Assembly (NCBI RefSeq): GCF_020873915.1
Contig: NZ_JAHWGP010000022.1
Coordinates: 1 to 64,000 of the forward strand
Length of the DNA stretch: 64,000 bases
Reading direction: 5' to 3'
DNA from: Streptomyces sp. DH5
GTDB lineage: Bacteria; Actinomycetota; Actinomycetes; Streptomycetales; Streptomycetaceae
Shown: piece after piece, positions 36,920-46,336 of the stretch
Layout: each line of letters starts with the position of its first letter
Position numbering within the stretch: the first letter of the stretch is position 1
Position numbers and translations under genes: made by a program
The notes under the pieces: model-generated
Seen by the model: only the letters and a program-made list of their open reading frames with translations
What the model was told of the DNA's origin: nothing
The model's database searches: none

Positions 36920-38377
36920 CTACGGCATCTCCGGGGGCGGGTCGGGGGCGCCCGGGAGGCGGATGGTGGCCGTGGTGCCGCCGTCCTCGGCCCGGGTCAG
37001 CGTCACCTCGCCGCCCGCCTGCTGGACCGTGCGGGCGACGATGGACAGGCCGAGGCCGGAGCCGGGGAGGGCGCGGGCGGTGGGGGAGCGCCAGAACCGG
37101 TCGAAGACGTGGGGGAGTTCGTCGGCGGGGATGCCGGGGCCGTGGTCGCGGACAGTGAGGACGCCGTCGGTGAGGCGGACCTCGACGGTGCCGGCGGGCG
37201 GGCTGAACTTCACCGCGTTGTCGAGGACGTTGACCACCGCCCGTTCCAGCGCCGCCGGTTCGGCCCGTACGTACCAGGGGTGGAGGTCCGCCGTGATGGT
37301 CAGTTCCGGGCCGCGCAGGCGGGCGCGGCGCAGGGCCGACTCGACGGTGTCCTGCCAGGCCACGATCTGGGTGCGGCCGGCGTGCGCGCCGGTGTCCGGG
37401 CGGGACAGTTCCTGGAGGTCCCCGATGAGTGCGGCCAGTTCCGTCATCTGGGCCTTGACCGAGGCGAGCAGTGCCGTGCGGTCCTCGGCGGGCAGGGGCC
37501 GGCCCGTCTCCTCACTGCGGGTGAGGAGTTCGATGTTGGTGCGCAGCGAGGTGAGCGGGGTGCGCAGTTCGTGGCCGGCGTCCGCGATGAGCTGCTGCTG
37601 GAGGTCGCGGGAGCCGGCGAGCGCGGACGTCATGGAGTTGAAGGATCGGGAGAGGCGGGCGATCTCGTCGTCGGAGTCGTCCTCCACCGGGATGCGCACG
37701 TCCAGGTCCTCGGTGCGGGCCACGTGCTCGACGGCCTCGGTGAGCCGGTCGACCGGGCGCAGGCCCGCGCGGGCGACGGCGAGTCCCGCGGCGGCGGAGC
37801 CGAGGACCCCCACACCGGAGACGAGGAGCAGCAGCAGCGCCAGTTCGTTGAGCGTGGACTGGGTGTTGCCGAGCGGCAGGGCGACGACGAAGGCGTAGTC
37901 CTGCACCACGGCCCGGCTGAGCGGGCCGGTCTTGACGACGACGGCCGTCGTCAGCACGCGCACCCGTTCGCCGTCGCTGTCGGTGCCGTCGCGGACGGTG
38001 CCCTTCTCGGGGTCGGGCCGCGCGGCCACCGCCGTGTCGGCGCCGGTGACGTCGACCGCGGCCGCGGAGTAGGGCAGGACGCACACGCGGCCGTCGGCGC
38101 GCACCAGTTGGGCGTACTGGTTGCTGCGCGGGGTGACGGTGCCCGTGTCGGACGGCTCCGGCACACAGGCGTCGGTGAACTGCTCGAACTCCTCCCGCTG
38201 GAGGGTGAGCACCGACGACCGCAGATCGTCGTCGAGTTCGTCATACAGCTTGCCCCGCACGAGGAACCAGCAGGTCACCGACACGGCCGCCACCGCGAAC
38301 GCCACCGCCGCCGCGACCAGCAGGGACAGCCGTGCCCGGAGGGGCAGCGCGCGGAAGCGGCGCACCGGACCCGTCAC
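36920..38377 (-). CDS. Sensor histidine kinase with extracellular sensor domain
   Basis: The 485-aa kinase has a first membrane helix (about 16-40), an extracellular domain of about 135 residues with two Cys (C71, C99), a second helix (about 178-202), a HAMP segment, a HisKA domain with H269 in [10 protein letters not shown], and a HATPase domain ([27 protein letters not shown]). It overlaps the response regulator gene by 4 nt. With an HtrA-type protease gene directly upstream, it may sense misfolded secreted protein or another envelope stress; that is inference from context. Confidence 0.95.
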   Translation of the reverse strand: MTGPVRRFRALPLRARLSLLVAAAVAFAVAAVSVTCWFLVRGKLYDELDDDLRSSVLTLQREEFEQFTDACVPEPSDTGTVTPRSNQYAQLVRADGRVCVLPYSAAAVDVTGADTAVAARPDPEKGTVRDGTDSDGERVRVLTTAVVVKTGPLSRAVVQDYAFVVALPLGNTQSTLNELALLLLLVSGVGVLGSAAAGLAVARAGLRPVDRLTEAVEHVARTEDLDVRIPVEDDSDDEIARLSRSFNSMTSALAGSRDLQQQLIADAGHELRTPLTSLRTNIELLTRSEETGRPLPAEDRTALLASVKAQMTELAALIGDLQELSRPDTGAHAGRTQIVAWQDTVESALRRARLRGPELTITADLHPWYVRAEPAALERAVVNVLDNAVKFSPPAGTVEVRLTDGVLTVRDHGPGIPADELPHVFDRFWRSPTARALPGSGLGLSIVARTVQQAGGEVTLTRAEDGGTTATIRLPGAPDPPPEMP

Positions 38378-39108
38378 TCCGCGCCGCCCTGCCGCAGCAC
38401 GTACCCCACCCCCCGCACCGTGTGCACCAGGCGCGGCTCCCCGCCGGCCTCGGTCTTGCGGCGCAGGTACATGACGTACACGTCGAGCGAGTTGGAGGAG
38501 GGCTCGAAGTCGAAGCCCCAGACCGCTTTCAGGATCTGTTCCCGGGTGAGCACCTGGCGCGGGTGCGCCATGAACATCTCCAGGAGGGTGAACTCGGTGC
38601 GGGTCAGCTCCACGTGCCGGTCGCCGCGCTGGACCTCCCGGGTGGCCAGGTTCATGCGCAGGTCGGCGAAGGTGAGGACGTCGTCGGACCCGGCGGAGGC
38701 GGCCACCGCCGCCGCGTAGGAGCTGCGGCGCAGCAGTGCGCGGATACGGGCGAACAGTTCGTCCAGCTCGAACGGTTTGACCAGGTAGTCGTCCGCCCCG
38801 GCGTCCAGCCCGGTGACCCGGTCGCCGACGGTGTCGCGAGCCGTCAGCATCAGGATGGGCGTGGTGTCGCCGGTGGCGCGGATCCGGCGGGCGACGGTGA
38901 GGCCGTCCATGCGGGGCATCTGGATGTCGAGGACCAGCAGGTCCGGCCGGTGGGCCGCCGTCTTCTCCATGGCGTCCGCGCCGTCGACGGCGACCTCGGT
39001 GCCGTACCCCTCGAAGGCCAGGCTGCGCCGGAGGGCTTCGCGCACGGCCGGTTCGTCGTCGACGATCAGGATGCGCTGGGGGGCACGGTCACCGTCTGCG
39101 GGGGTCAT
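38374..39108 (-). CDS. OmpR-family response regulator
   Basis: The 244-aa regulator has a receiver domain (acidic D17/D18, phospho-site D61 in [12 protein letters not shown], and the conserved Lys in [13 protein letters not shown]) and an OmpR/PhoB winged helix (about 140-240, ending [12 protein letters not shown]). It is the partner of the kinase whose gene overlaps its stop. It probably controls the adjacent HtrA-like protease gene, which starts about 1.1 kb upstream on the same strand and ends 92 nt before this gene. Confidence 0.95.
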   Translation of the reverse strand: MTPADGDRAPQRILIVDDEPAVREALRRSLAFEGYGTEVAVDGADAMEKTAAHRPDLLVLDIQMPRMDGLTVARRIRATGDTTPILMLTARDTVGDRVTGLDAGADDYLVKPFELDELFARIRALLRRSSYAAAVAASAGSDDVLTFADLRMNLATREVQRGDRHVELTRTEFTLLEMFMAHPRQVLTREQILKAVWGFDFEPSSNSLDVYVMYLRRKTEAGGEPRLVHTVRGVGYVLRQGGAE

Positions 39109-39200
39109 GGGAGGCGGGGGTCCTTCGGCTGCGGCGGGGATGCGGCTGGGCGGGGCCGGTCTCTGGGGTCTTCAGCGTCGCACGTTTCCCGGGCGGCGCG

Positions 39201-40214
39201 TCAGTTCGTCGAGCCGGAGCGCAGGGCCGGCAGGTCCGCCTTGACGGTGTCGACCGGGATGGCGAAGCCCAGGCCCACGCTGCCGGCCGCGGACGAGTCC
39301 GCGCCGCTCGGCGCGTACATGGCGGAGTTGACGCCGATGACGCTGCCGTTCATGTCGATCAGCGCGCCGCCGGAGTTGCCGGGGTTCAGGGAGGCGTCGG
39401 TCTGGATCGCCTGGTACGTGGTCGTCGAGCCGCCGGTGTCGCCGTTGAACTGCCGGCCGCCGTACTCGAACGGCCAGCCGCCCTGCCGTTCCTCCTGCCG
39501 GCCTTGGCCCTGGTCGGTGGAGACGGTCACGTCCCGGTCGAGGGCGGAGACGATGCCGCTGGTCACCGTGCCGGTGAGGCCCTCGGGGGAGCCGATCGCC
39601 ACGACCTGGTCGCCGACACTCACGCCGTCCGAGTCGCCGAGGGTGGCGGCCTTCAGGCCGGAGGCGTCCTCCAGTTCGATCAGCGCCAGGTCCTTGGAGC
39701 TGTCGGTGCCGACGACCTTCGCGGTGTAGGTCGTGCCGTCGTAGGTGCGCACCTTCACCGAGGAGGCACCGGCGATGACGTGGTTGTTGGTGACGATCTC
39801 GCCGTCGTCGGTGATGATCACGCCGGATCCGGTGGAGGAGCCGCTGCCGGTGGCCGCGCTGATCTCGACGATGCTGGGGCTGACCGCCCGGGCGACGCCG
39901 GAGACGGTGCCCTTCTGGCTCGACGGTACGACGGGGGTGCCGGCCGAGCCGGCCGAGGCGACCGTACCGGCGCCGGTCAGCTCCTGGACGCCGTAGGCGG
40001 TGCCGCCGCCGACGGCCGCCGCGACGATCGCCACGGCGGCGAGCAGGCCGGCGGGTCCGCGGGCGCGCTTCCGCCTCCGCGCGGGGGCCGTCGCCGGGTC
40101 CGGGTCCGAGGGGTGCGCGGGCGTCGGGGCGTACGCCGGCGGGGGCGGCCACTCGGGGTTCACCTGGTGGGGGCTGCTGTCGTAGGTGCCGCTCGGGCGG
40201 GGGCTCTCGGTCAT
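39201..40214 (-). CDS. HtrA/DegP-like membrane-anchored serine protease without PDZ
   Basis: This 337-aa protein has a Pro-rich cytosolic N-terminus, one membrane helix (about 54-77) and an extracellular trypsin-like domain with the full triad: H145 (TNNHVIAG), D175 (SKDLALIEL) and S281 (NPGNSGGALIDM). The chain ends right after the protease domain, so the PDZ domain typical of HtrA is absent. It lies upstream of a two-component system on the same strand. It should degrade or trim secreted proteins at the outer face of the membrane. Confidence 0.93.
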   Translation of the reverse strand: MTESPRPSGTYDSSPHQVNPEWPPPPAYAPTPAHPSDPDPATAPARRRKRARGPAGLLAAVAIVAAAVGGGTAYGVQELTGAGTVASAGSAGTPVVPSSQKGTVSGVARAVSPSIVEISAATGSGSSTGSGVIITDDGEIVTNNHVIAGASSVKVRTYDGTTYTAKVVGTDSSKDLALIELEDASGLKAATLGDSDGVSVGDQVVAIGSPEGLTGTVTSGIVSALDRDVTVSTDQGQGRQEERQGGWPFEYGGRQFNGDTGGSTTTYQAIQTDASLNPGNSGGALIDMNGSVIGVNSAMYAPSGADSSAAGSVGLGFAIPVDTVKADLPALRSGSTN

Positions 40215-40337
40215 GTTCCTGAGCCTCGCGCCGGACGATGAGAGCGTTCTGAGGGACGGCTGAGAAGTCCGACAGAACCTCGTATGCCCGATATAAAGGC
40301 CCGTGGGTCCGTCGTGGGGTGTGCTGCCGGGGGGCGG

Positions 40338-41360
40338 CTACGCGCAGCCGCAGGACTGGCGCACCACCAGGCGGGACGGGAACACCCTGAGGCGTTCGCG
40401 GCGGGAGCCCGCCACCCGCACGCCGTCGTCGAGGACCAGATCGACCGCGGCCCGGGCCATCGCCTGGCGGTCGGAGGCGACCGTGGTCAGCGGCGGATCG
40501 GCGAGCGCCGCCTCCTTGATGTCGTCGAACCCGGCGACCGCCAGTTCCCCGGGCACGTCGATGCGCAGCTCGCGCGCGGCGCGCAGGATGCCGATCGCCT
40601 GGTCGTCGGTGGAGCAGAAGACGGCCGGCGGCCGGTCGGGGCCGGAGAGGATCTCGAGGCCGATGCGGTAGGCGTCGTAGCGGTTGTACGGGGCCTCGAA
40701 GAGGCGGCCCTCGGTCGGTATGCCGGCCTCCTCCATCGCGCGCCGCCAGCCCTCGACGTGGTCCGAGACCGGGTCGCCGACGGCGGGGGTCTCCGCGGTG
40801 CCGCCGACACAGGCGACGTACGCGTTCCCGTGTTCCAGCAGGTGGCGCACCGCGAGCCGGGCGCCGCCGAGGTCGTCCGTGACCACGGCCACGTCGTCGA
40901 TCGCCTCCGGGCGCTCGTGCAGCAGCACGAGCCGGGCGTCCCACGCCTCGATCTCCGCGGCGGCCAGGTCGTTCAGCGCGTGGCTGACCAGGATCAGCCC
41001 GGAGACGCGCATTCCGAGGAACGCGCGCAGATAGTGGACCTCGCGCTCGCCGATGTAGTCGGAGTTCCCGACGAGCACCATTTTCCCACGCTCGGACGCG
41101 GCCTGTTCGACCGCGTGCGCCATTTCCCCGAAGAAGGGCTGGCGCGCGTCCGGCACGATCAGACCTATGAGATCCGTGCGCCGCGACGCCATCGCCTGGG
41201 CGACTCGGTCGGGCCGGTACCCCAGCTCCTTGATCGCGGCGAGAACGCGCTCGCGCGTGGCCGGGGCGACCGGCCGGGGTCCGTTGTTGATGACATAGCT
41301 GACGACGGCGGTCGACGTACCCGCCAGCCGTGCCACATCATCCCTGGTTACCTTGGCCAC
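40338..41360 (-). CDS. LacI-family transcriptional regulator
   Basis: The 340-aa repressor has an N-terminal LacI helix-turn-helix ([20 protein letters not shown]) with the hinge following, and a periplasmic-binding-like sensor domain. The chain ends in the RQSCGCA tail seen in many Streptomyces LacI proteins. The ligand is probably a sugar. No sugar transporter or glycosidase gene is adjacent apart from the pectinase about 4 kb downstream, so its targets are not clear. The start at ATG 41360 gives a standard N-terminus ([14 protein letters not shown]). Confidence 0.93.
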   Translation of the reverse strand: MAKVTRDDVARLAGTSTAVVSYVINNGPRPVAPATRERVLAAIKELGYRPDRVAQAMASRRTDLIGLIVPDARQPFFGEMAHAVEQAASERGKMVLVGNSDYIGEREVHYLRAFLGMRVSGLILVSHALNDLAAAEIEAWDARLVLLHERPEAIDDVAVVTDDLGGARLAVRHLLEHGNAYVACVGGTAETPAVGDPVSDHVEGWRRAMEEAGIPTEGRLFEAPYNRYDAYRIGLEILSGPDRPPAVFCSTDDQAIGILRAARELRIDVPGELAVAGFDDIKEAALADPPLTTVASDRQAMARAAVDLVLDDGVRVAGSRRERLRVFPSRLVVRQSCGCA

Positions 41361-41467
41361 GCGCGGAGTCTACGCGGATATATTCCGTCCGGGCAGGGAG
41401 CGAAGAGGGTTCCGAACAGCACGGAAACGGCTCGTCTGTGCGAACGCAACGCTCATGCGTGCGCCGG

Positions 41468-42247
41468 TCACGCCCGCGACGGCGCGTCCGCCGGCTCCCG
41501 CATGGCCGTCTCGTCCGCATCCGCCGGGTTTCGCCGGTCGCTCCTGGCCTTCGTCTCGTCGGCCGGGCGTTCCGGCTTTTCAGGCGTAACGAATCGATAA
41601 CCGACGTTCCGTACGGTGCCGATCAGCGACTCGTGCTCGGGGCCGAGCTTGGCGCGCAGGCGCCGCACGTGCACGTCGACCGTGCGGGTGCCGCCGAAGT
41701 AGTCGTACCCCCACACCTCCTGGAGCAGCTGGGCGCGGGTGAAGACCCGGCCGGGGTGCTGCGCGAGGTATTTGAGGAGTTCGAATTCCTTGAAGGTCAG
41801 GTCGAGGACCCGGCCCTTGAGCTTCGCGGAGTACGTCGCCTCGTCGACGGACAGGTCGCCGTTGCGGATCTCCATCGGGGAGTCGTCGTTGACGATCTGC
41901 TGGCGGCCCATGGCCAGGCGCAGCCGGGCCTCGACCTCGGCCGGGCCCGCGGTGTCCAGCAGCACGTCGTCGATCCCCCAGTCGGCGGTGACGGCGGCGA
42001 GGCCGCCCTCCGTCACGACCAGGACCAGCGGGCAGCCGGGACCGGTGGAACGCAGCAGCTGGCACAGGCTGCGGACCTGCGGGAGGTCGCGGCGGCCGTC
42101 GACGAGGATGACGTCCGCGCCGGGGGTGTCGACCAGGGCCGGGCCCTCCGCGGGCGCCACGCGCACGGTGTGCAGGAGCAGGCCGAGGGCGGGGAGCACC
42201 TCCGTCGACGGCTGGAGCGCGTTGGTCAGGAGCAGCAGTGAACTCAT
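41468..42247 (-). CDS. glnR: Global nitrogen regulator GlnR
   Basis: This 259-aa orphan response regulator matches actinobacterial GlnR: an atypical receiver domain with D50 ([10 protein letters not shown]) but lacking the full acidic pocket, and a winged-helix domain ([20 protein letters not shown], then [19 protein letters not shown]). The end is a charged 30-residue tail. GlnR activates or represses ammonium assimilation genes (glnA, amtB, gdhA and others) under nitrogen limitation. No kinase gene is next to it, as is usual. Recognised from its distinctive N-terminus ([20 protein letters not shown]). Confidence 0.95.
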   Translation of the reverse strand: MSSLLLLTNALQPSTEVLPALGLLLHTVRVAPAEGPALVDTPGADVILVDGRRDLPQVRSLCQLLRSTGPGCPLVLVVTEGGLAAVTADWGIDDVLLDTAGPAEVEARLRLAMGRQQIVNDDSPMEIRNGDLSVDEATYSAKLKGRVLDLTFKEFELLKYLAQHPGRVFTRAQLLQEVWGYDYFGGTRTVDVHVRRLRAKLGPEHESLIGTVRNVGYRFVTPEKPERPADETKARSDRRNPADADETAMREPADAPSRA

Positions 42248-42495
42248 CGAGTCTCCTCACCTGCCGGGATCGTCCGGGGTGCCCGGTGCGGGGCCGTCCT
42301 GCTGTCGTGCACGGTTCGCTCGCCCATAACGTCTGGTTCCTCCTCGGTCCCTGCGAGGACGTTTACGGCAGTGCTGCGTGCGTTCGACGGCCCGTACACG
42401 CGGCGGTTTCCCGCGTTCGTATACAACGCTTCCGAAAGCACAAAAGGACCCGGGGGCTTCAGTGCCCGAGTCCTCTTCGCAGCAGAATAGCCGAC

Positions 42496-43341
42496 ATGAG
42501 CACCGGTGGGGCAGGTCATGTGGCGCGATCCACGGTTCGATCCGCAATTCGTCCGTATTCCGAGACGGCTGGCGTAACCCGGGGTGGTGCGCCATTGCGG
42601 ACGTTCCTGCGCACGGCGGACGGCGTGGCCATCGATTCCGTATACGAACCGGGAGGCGATTCTTCCCGCGACCTCGTTCTCGTGATCGCGCACGGGTTCA
42701 CCGGGGACGCGGACCGCCCCCACGTGCGGCGGGCGGCGCGGGCCTTCTCCCGACACGGGAGCGTCATCACGTTCTCCTTCCGCGGACACGGGGCCTCCGG
42801 CGGACGGTCGACCGTGGGCGACCGGGAGGTGCTCGACCTCGCGGCGGTCGTGGAGTGGGCGCGCGCACTGGGGTACGCGCGGGTGGCCACCGTCGGCTTC
42901 TCCATGGGCGGTTCCGTGGTGCTGCGGCACGCGGCGATCAGCCGGGAGGCGGGTGTGGACGCCGTGGTGTCGGTGAGCGCGCCCGCCCGCTGGTTCTACC
43001 GGGGGACCGCGCCCATGCGGCGCCTGCACTGGCTGGTGACCCGGCCGTCCGGGAGGCTGGTGGGCCGGTACGGCCTGCGCACGCGGATCCACCACCGGCA
43101 GTGGGATCCGGTGCCGCTGTCGCCGGTCGAGGCGGTGCCGCGGATCGCGCCCACGCCGCTGCTGATCGTGCACGGGGACCAGGACGGGTACTTCCCGCTC
43201 GACCACCCGCGGATGCTGGCGGCCGCCGCCGGGGAGCACGGGGAGCTGTGGGTCGAGGCCGGCATGGGGCACGCGGAGAACGCGGCGCCGGAGTCGCTGC
43301 TCGGGCGGATCGGGGACTGGGTGGCCGCCCGGGCGGGCTAG
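42496..43341 (+). CDS. Alpha/beta hydrolase
   Basis: The 281-aa enzyme has the alpha/beta-hydrolase set: oxyanion region HGFTGDADRPH, nucleophile elbow GFSMGGSV, acidic residue in VHGDQDGYF and the final His in GMGHAEN. Substrate unknown; the size and motifs fit lipid esterases or acyl-transfer enzymes. I start it at ATG 42496 (MSTGGAGHVARS). It is followed after 48 nt by the MoaD-like gene on the same strand. The 248 nt between glnR and this gene hold both promoters. Confidence 0.88.
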   Translation: MSTGGAGHVARSTVRSAIRPYSETAGVTRGGAPLRTFLRTADGVAIDSVYEPGGDSSRDLVLVIAHGFTGDADRPHVRRAARAFSRHGSVITFSFRGHGASGGRSTVGDREVLDLAAVVEWARALGYARVATVGFSMGGSVVLRHAAISREAGVDAVVSVSAPARWFYRGTAPMRRLHWLVTRPSGRLVGRYGLRTRIHHRQWDPVPLSPVEAVPRIAPTPLLIVHGDQDGYFPLDHPRMLAAAAGEHGELWVEAGMGHAENAAPESLLGRIGDWVAARAG

Positions 43342-43389
43342 CCTGACGGTGTTCACCGTCAAACCGATTTCCGATTGAGGAACCAGCAG

Positions 43390-43650
43390 ATGGCAAAGGT
43401 CACGGTGCGGTACTGGGCCGCCGCCAAGGCCGCGGCCGGGGTGGCCGAGGAGGCGTACGAGGCGGTCACGCTCGCCGACGCGCTCGACTCCGTGCGCGAG
43501 CGGCACACCGGCGAACTGACGCGCGTGCTGCTGCGCTGCTCGTTCCTCGTCGACGGTGATCCCGTGGGCAAGCGCGCGCACGACGCGGTACGGCTGGCCG
43601 ACGGCGGCACGGTCGAGGTGCTTCCGCCGTTCGCAGGAGGGTGTCGATGA
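43390..43650 (+). CDS. MoaD/ThiS-family sulfur carrier with GGCR tail
   Basis: The 86-aa ubiquitin-like protein fits MoaD/ThiS (MAKVTVRYWAAAKAAAG, then LADGGTVEVLPPFAGG). Family members must end in Gly-Gly so that the C-terminus can be adenylated and carry sulfur. This one has two more residues, ending G83-G84-C85-R86. The QbsE-type carriers end GGCF and are trimmed by a JAMM protease, so trimming may be needed here too. The GG codons (GGAGGG) double as the ribosome site of the next gene, whose ATG overlaps the stop. The molybdopterin role is not proven; no moa genes are near. Confidence 0.85.
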   Translation: MAKVTVRYWAAAKAAAGVAEEAYEAVTLADALDSVRERHTGELTRVLLRCSFLVDGDPVGKRAHDAVRLADGGTVEVLPPFAGGCR

Positions 43651-44936
43651 CGAACCAGCCGTACCAGCCGTACGGGGGCTACGACCCGTACCAGCAGCCG
43701 CAGCCGCAGCCGCAGCCGTATCCGCCGCAGTCGCAGGAGCAGCGACCGCCGTACCAGGCACAGCAGTCGCAGCAGCAGCACCCGCAGCCGTACCAGGCTC
43801 AGCAGCAGCACTCGCAGCAGCAGGCCTATCAGTCACAGCAGCCGCAGCCGCAGCCGCAGCCGCAGCCGTATCAGCCGCAGTCCCAGGAGCAGCAGCCACA
43901 GCAGCCGTATCAGCAGCCGCATGCCTGGCCCGGGCAGCAGCAGGCGTACGACGATCCGTACGCCGACCAGCAGTACACGCAGCAGTGGCAGGGGCAGACG
44001 TGGGAGACGCAGATGCAGCCGCCGGTGACGGCGGCCGCCGAGGAGACCTCGTACCTGCCCCCGCAGCAGCCGGCGGCGGCGCAGCCGCTGCCTCAGCCGC
44101 AACCGGCACACCAGGCACAGGCGCAGGCGCAGGCCGTGCCCCGGCAGGAGGCCGGCCCCGAGTACGGGCCCGCCACGCTGGGCGGGAACTCCCGTGTCAC
44201 CGACGCGCAGCGGGCGCGGGCCGAGGGGCGTTCGCCGATCATCGACCCCGGGATGCAGCCCGCACTGCTCACCGCGGTGCTGGGACTGCTGCTCGCGGGC
44301 GGGGCGGCGCTGGGCACGTACGCGCTGCTCGTGCCGCTGGTGGTGCTGCAGGCCGTCACGGCGGCGGGCTGGTTCCGGCTGAACGGGATGTGGCCGGCCC
44401 GGCAGGGGATCGCGCTGGGTTTCCTCGGCGCGCTGGTCGCGGACGCGGCGCTGCTGGCGTCGGACCGGTCGCCCGCGGCGATCCTCGGGACGCTGGGGGT
44501 GTGGGTGCTGCTGTCGCTGGTGCTGCAGCTCCGGTCGCACGCGGATCCCGACGAGCGGATGTACGGGCTGATGGCGACGGTCGCGGCGGCGGCGCTGGCG
44601 ATCGCGGCGGGCGGATACCTGGCGGCGGACGCCGACGCGGTCACCGTGGGTGCGGTCGCCGTGGCGGCGGCGATGGTGGCGCGGGCGCTGCCGTCGCCGG
44701 CCGCGGTGTCCGTGGTGGCCGCCCTGGCAGTGGCGGCGGGGGCCGGGTTCGCGGTCGGCGGCATGGACGTCTCCGGTGCGGTGACGGGCGCCGGAGCGGC
44801 CGTCTGCGCGCTGATCGGCCACCGGGTCGCCGCCTACGACTACCCGTCGCGGTTCGTGCACTTCACGGCGGGTGTCGCGCTGCCGCTGGCGGCGGCCGGA
44901 CCCGCGGTCTACCTGCTGGGCCGCGTGTTCGCCTGA
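43647..44936 (+). CDS. Gln/Pro-rich polytopic membrane protein
   Basis: The 429-aa protein has a long disordered N-terminus (about 1-185) made of Gln, Pro and Tyr in tandem-like blocks (QPQPQPQPYPPQSQEQ occurs twice in variant form), then about eight membrane helices to the C-terminus. The ATG at 43647 overlaps the MoaD stop (ATGA) and is preceded by AGGAGGG. Long Q/P-rich tails on membrane proteins are seen often in Streptomyces and may bind other envelope proteins. I recognise no transport or catalytic motif. Confidence 0.85.
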   Translation: MTNQPYQPYGGYDPYQQPQPQPQPYPPQSQEQRPPYQAQQSQQQHPQPYQAQQQHSQQQAYQSQQPQPQPQPQPYQPQSQEQQPQQPYQQPHAWPGQQQAYDDPYADQQYTQQWQGQTWETQMQPPVTAAAEETSYLPPQQPAAAQPLPQPQPAHQAQAQAQAVPRQEAGPEYGPATLGGNSRVTDAQRARAEGRSPIIDPGMQPALLTAVLGLLLAGGAALGTYALLVPLVVLQAVTAAGWFRLNGMWPARQGIALGFLGALVADAALLASDRSPAAILGTLGVWVLLSLVLQLRSHADPDERMYGLMATVAAAALAIAAGGYLAADADAVTVGAVAVAAAMVARALPSPAAVSVVAALAVAAGAGFAVGGMDVSGAVTGAGAAVCALIGHRVAAYDYPSRFVHFTAGVALPLAAAGPAVYLLGRVFA

Positions 44937-45099
44937 CGGGCCCGGGAGGGCTCCGGCCTGCGCGGGCGGTGGCCGCGCAGCTGTCACAAGTGATCGACAA
45001 TCGGCCGGTCCTGCCGTACCTGCGCGTTACCCTCGCGCAGGACGGCCTGCCGGTCGTCGGCAACGCCGTCGTCACCAGCACAGGTGGGGGAAACACCGC

Positions 45100-45840
45100 A
45101 TGCGCGCACTGCGAATACTGCTCATCGTCGTCGTGGTACTGGGCGGGATCTTCGTGATCGTGGACCGTGTCGCGGTCAACTTCGCCGAGGGCGAGGCCGC
45201 GGACCGCCTGAAGGCGAACGAGAACCTCGCGTCCACCCCCGACGTGTCCATCGAGGGCTTCCCCTTCCTGACGCAGGTCGTCGGCGGCACCCTCGACGAG
45301 GTGCGGGTGGGCATCGAGGATTACGAGGCGGGCACCGGAGACGGCGGCCAGAGGATCCGCATCGGCGACCTGCGGGCCGACATGAAGGGCGTCGACTTCT
45401 CCAGCGACTTCAGCTCCGCCGTCGCCGACAGCGCCACCGGTACCGCGACCGTCGCCTACGACGAGCTGCTGAAGCGGGCCGAGTCCGAGCCCACGCAGGT
45501 GGCGCCCGGCGTCACGGCCGAGGTCGTCGGTCTCTCCGACGGCGGCAACGGGAAGATCAAGGTCGCGGTGGAGGCCACCGTGCTCGGCACCAAGCTGCCC
45601 GAGCCGGTCTCCGTGCTCAGCTCGGTGACCGTCGTCGACGGTGACACCGTGCGGGTGAAGGCCGACGCACTGCCCGAGTTCGGCGGCGTCGCGCTCGCCG
45701 AGTCGCGGGTGCGGCGGATCACCGACTTCGAGCAGAGGATCGACGGCCTCCCCGGCGGCATCCGCCTGGACAAGGTCGAGGCGGGCCGCGACGGCGTGGA
45801 CATCGTGGTGAAGGGTTCCGACGTCCGTCTGGTCGGCTGA
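45100..45840 (+). CDS. DUF2993/LmeA-like phospholipid-binding protein
   Basis: This 246-aa protein has an N-terminal membrane anchor (RILLIVVVVLGGIFVIVD) and an extracellular beta-rich part beginning with the DUF2993 signature (VSIEGFPFLTQVVGG). The family includes LmeA of mycobacteria, which binds phospholipid and supports lipomannan maturation. It would act at the outer face of the membrane. The start at ATG 45100 (MRALRILLIV) has GGTGGGGG about 10 nt upstream; a longer frame adds non-protein-like sequence. Confidence 0.9.
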   Translation: MRALRILLIVVVVLGGIFVIVDRVAVNFAEGEAADRLKANENLASTPDVSIEGFPFLTQVVGGTLDEVRVGIEDYEAGTGDGGQRIRIGDLRADMKGVDFSSDFSSAVADSATGTATVAYDELLKRAESEPTQVAPGVTAEVVGLSDGGNGKIKVAVEATVLGTKLPEPVSVLSSVTVVDGDTVRVKADALPEFGGVALAESRVRRITDFEQRIDGLPGGIRLDKVEAGRDGVDIVVKGSDVRLVG

Positions 45841-45871
45841 CGGACCGGGCGGGGCTCCGGGGGTGTCGGAG

Positions 45872-45916
45872 TTCCGGGGCTTCCAGGGTTTCCGGGGCTT
45901 CCGGGGTTTCCGGGTT
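45872..45916. repeat. Tandem 9-bp repeat, five copies
   Basis: Five contiguous 9-nt units follow TTCCGGGGC / TTCCAGGGT / TTCCGGGGC / TTCCGGGGT / TTCCGGGTT. They lie between the DUF2993 gene and the cysteine leader region. In one frame they read Gly-Leu/Phe-Pro triplets, but no ORF with a good start contains them. Such arrays can change copy number by slippage. Confidence 0.85.
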
Positions 45917-46069
45917 CTGCGGAAGGGGCGATGTCCGGCTGGCGAGACGAGGGCGTCCGCACTGCAGATGTGACGGCGGCGGCGCAGGTGCCGGCTCGGG
46001 ACCGGGGGTGACACGGGGGCGTCATCGTCTCGGTAGGCGGACGATCTCGTCTCATCATGCGACACGCCG

Positions 46070-46099
46070 GTGACATGTCCGCCGTGTCCTCCTTACGAT
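46070..46099 (+). promoter_or_regulatory. Promoter of the leader peptide-sulfurtransferase unit
   Basis: A -35-like GTGACA (46070-46075) and a -10-like TACGAT (46094-46099) are separated by 18 nt. The -10 ends 7 nt before the leader ATG at 46107, so the transcript probably begins at or near that ATG and the leader is translated without a Shine-Dalgarno sequence. Confidence 0.65.
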
Positions 46100-46106
46100 C
46101 GACCCC

Positions 46107-46214
46107 ATGCGGTGTCAGACAAGCGTCCCCCAGTCGCGGGGACGGGCGGATCTCACGAAGCGGCGGGCAGTGGACCTGTGCCGCGTGGCCGCCATGCTCT
46201 GTCGCACTTTCTGA
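46107..46214 (+). CDS. Cysteine-containing leader peptide (attenuator type)
   Basis: A 35-codon frame upstream of the sulfurtransferase gene ends with VDLCRVAAMLCRTF and has three Cys codons (3, 25, 32). I recognise the xVDLCRVAxxxCR pattern from the short leader peptides found ahead of sulfur and cysteine genes in Streptomyces and mycobacteria. Slow translation of the Cys codons under cysteine shortage is thought to alter downstream folding or termination. A perfect hairpin starts at the base directly after its stop codon. No transmembrane segment or enzyme motif is present. Confidence 0.8.
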   Translation: MRCQTSVPQSRGRADLTKRRAVDLCRVAAMLCRTF

Positions 46215-46234
46215 GCGGACGCGTCGGCGTCCGC
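46215..46234 (+). promoter_or_regulatory. Hairpin following the leader peptide stop
   Basis: GCGGACGC-GTCG-GCGTCCGC is a perfect 8-bp stem with a 4-nt loop that begins right after the leader TGA. A ribosome paused at Cys codon 32 would cover it or leave it free, so it could take part in attenuation. The remaining 100 nt to the sulfurtransferase start are C-rich and hold only its ribosome site (GGAGGAG). Confidence 0.65.
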
Positions 46235-46336
46235 ATCCTCACCCCGCCCGTCGAGGGCATCCGTGCGCCGGCCCGCCCCGGCCGTCGCGCACCTCTCGTT
46301 CGTACGCCCCCCGCCAACTGCCCCGGAGGAGAAAAC

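Noticed and set aside
43680-43930. CAG/CCG-rich repeats as a CRISPR-like array
   Set aside because: The repeats are continuous codons of a Gln/Pro tail without unique spacers. No cas-like gene is near. No CRISPR array was found elsewhere.
46215-46336. SAM or other riboswitch ahead of the sulfurtransferase gene
   Set aside because: The region is too short and lacks the conserved cores. The leader peptide and simple hairpin explain it better.
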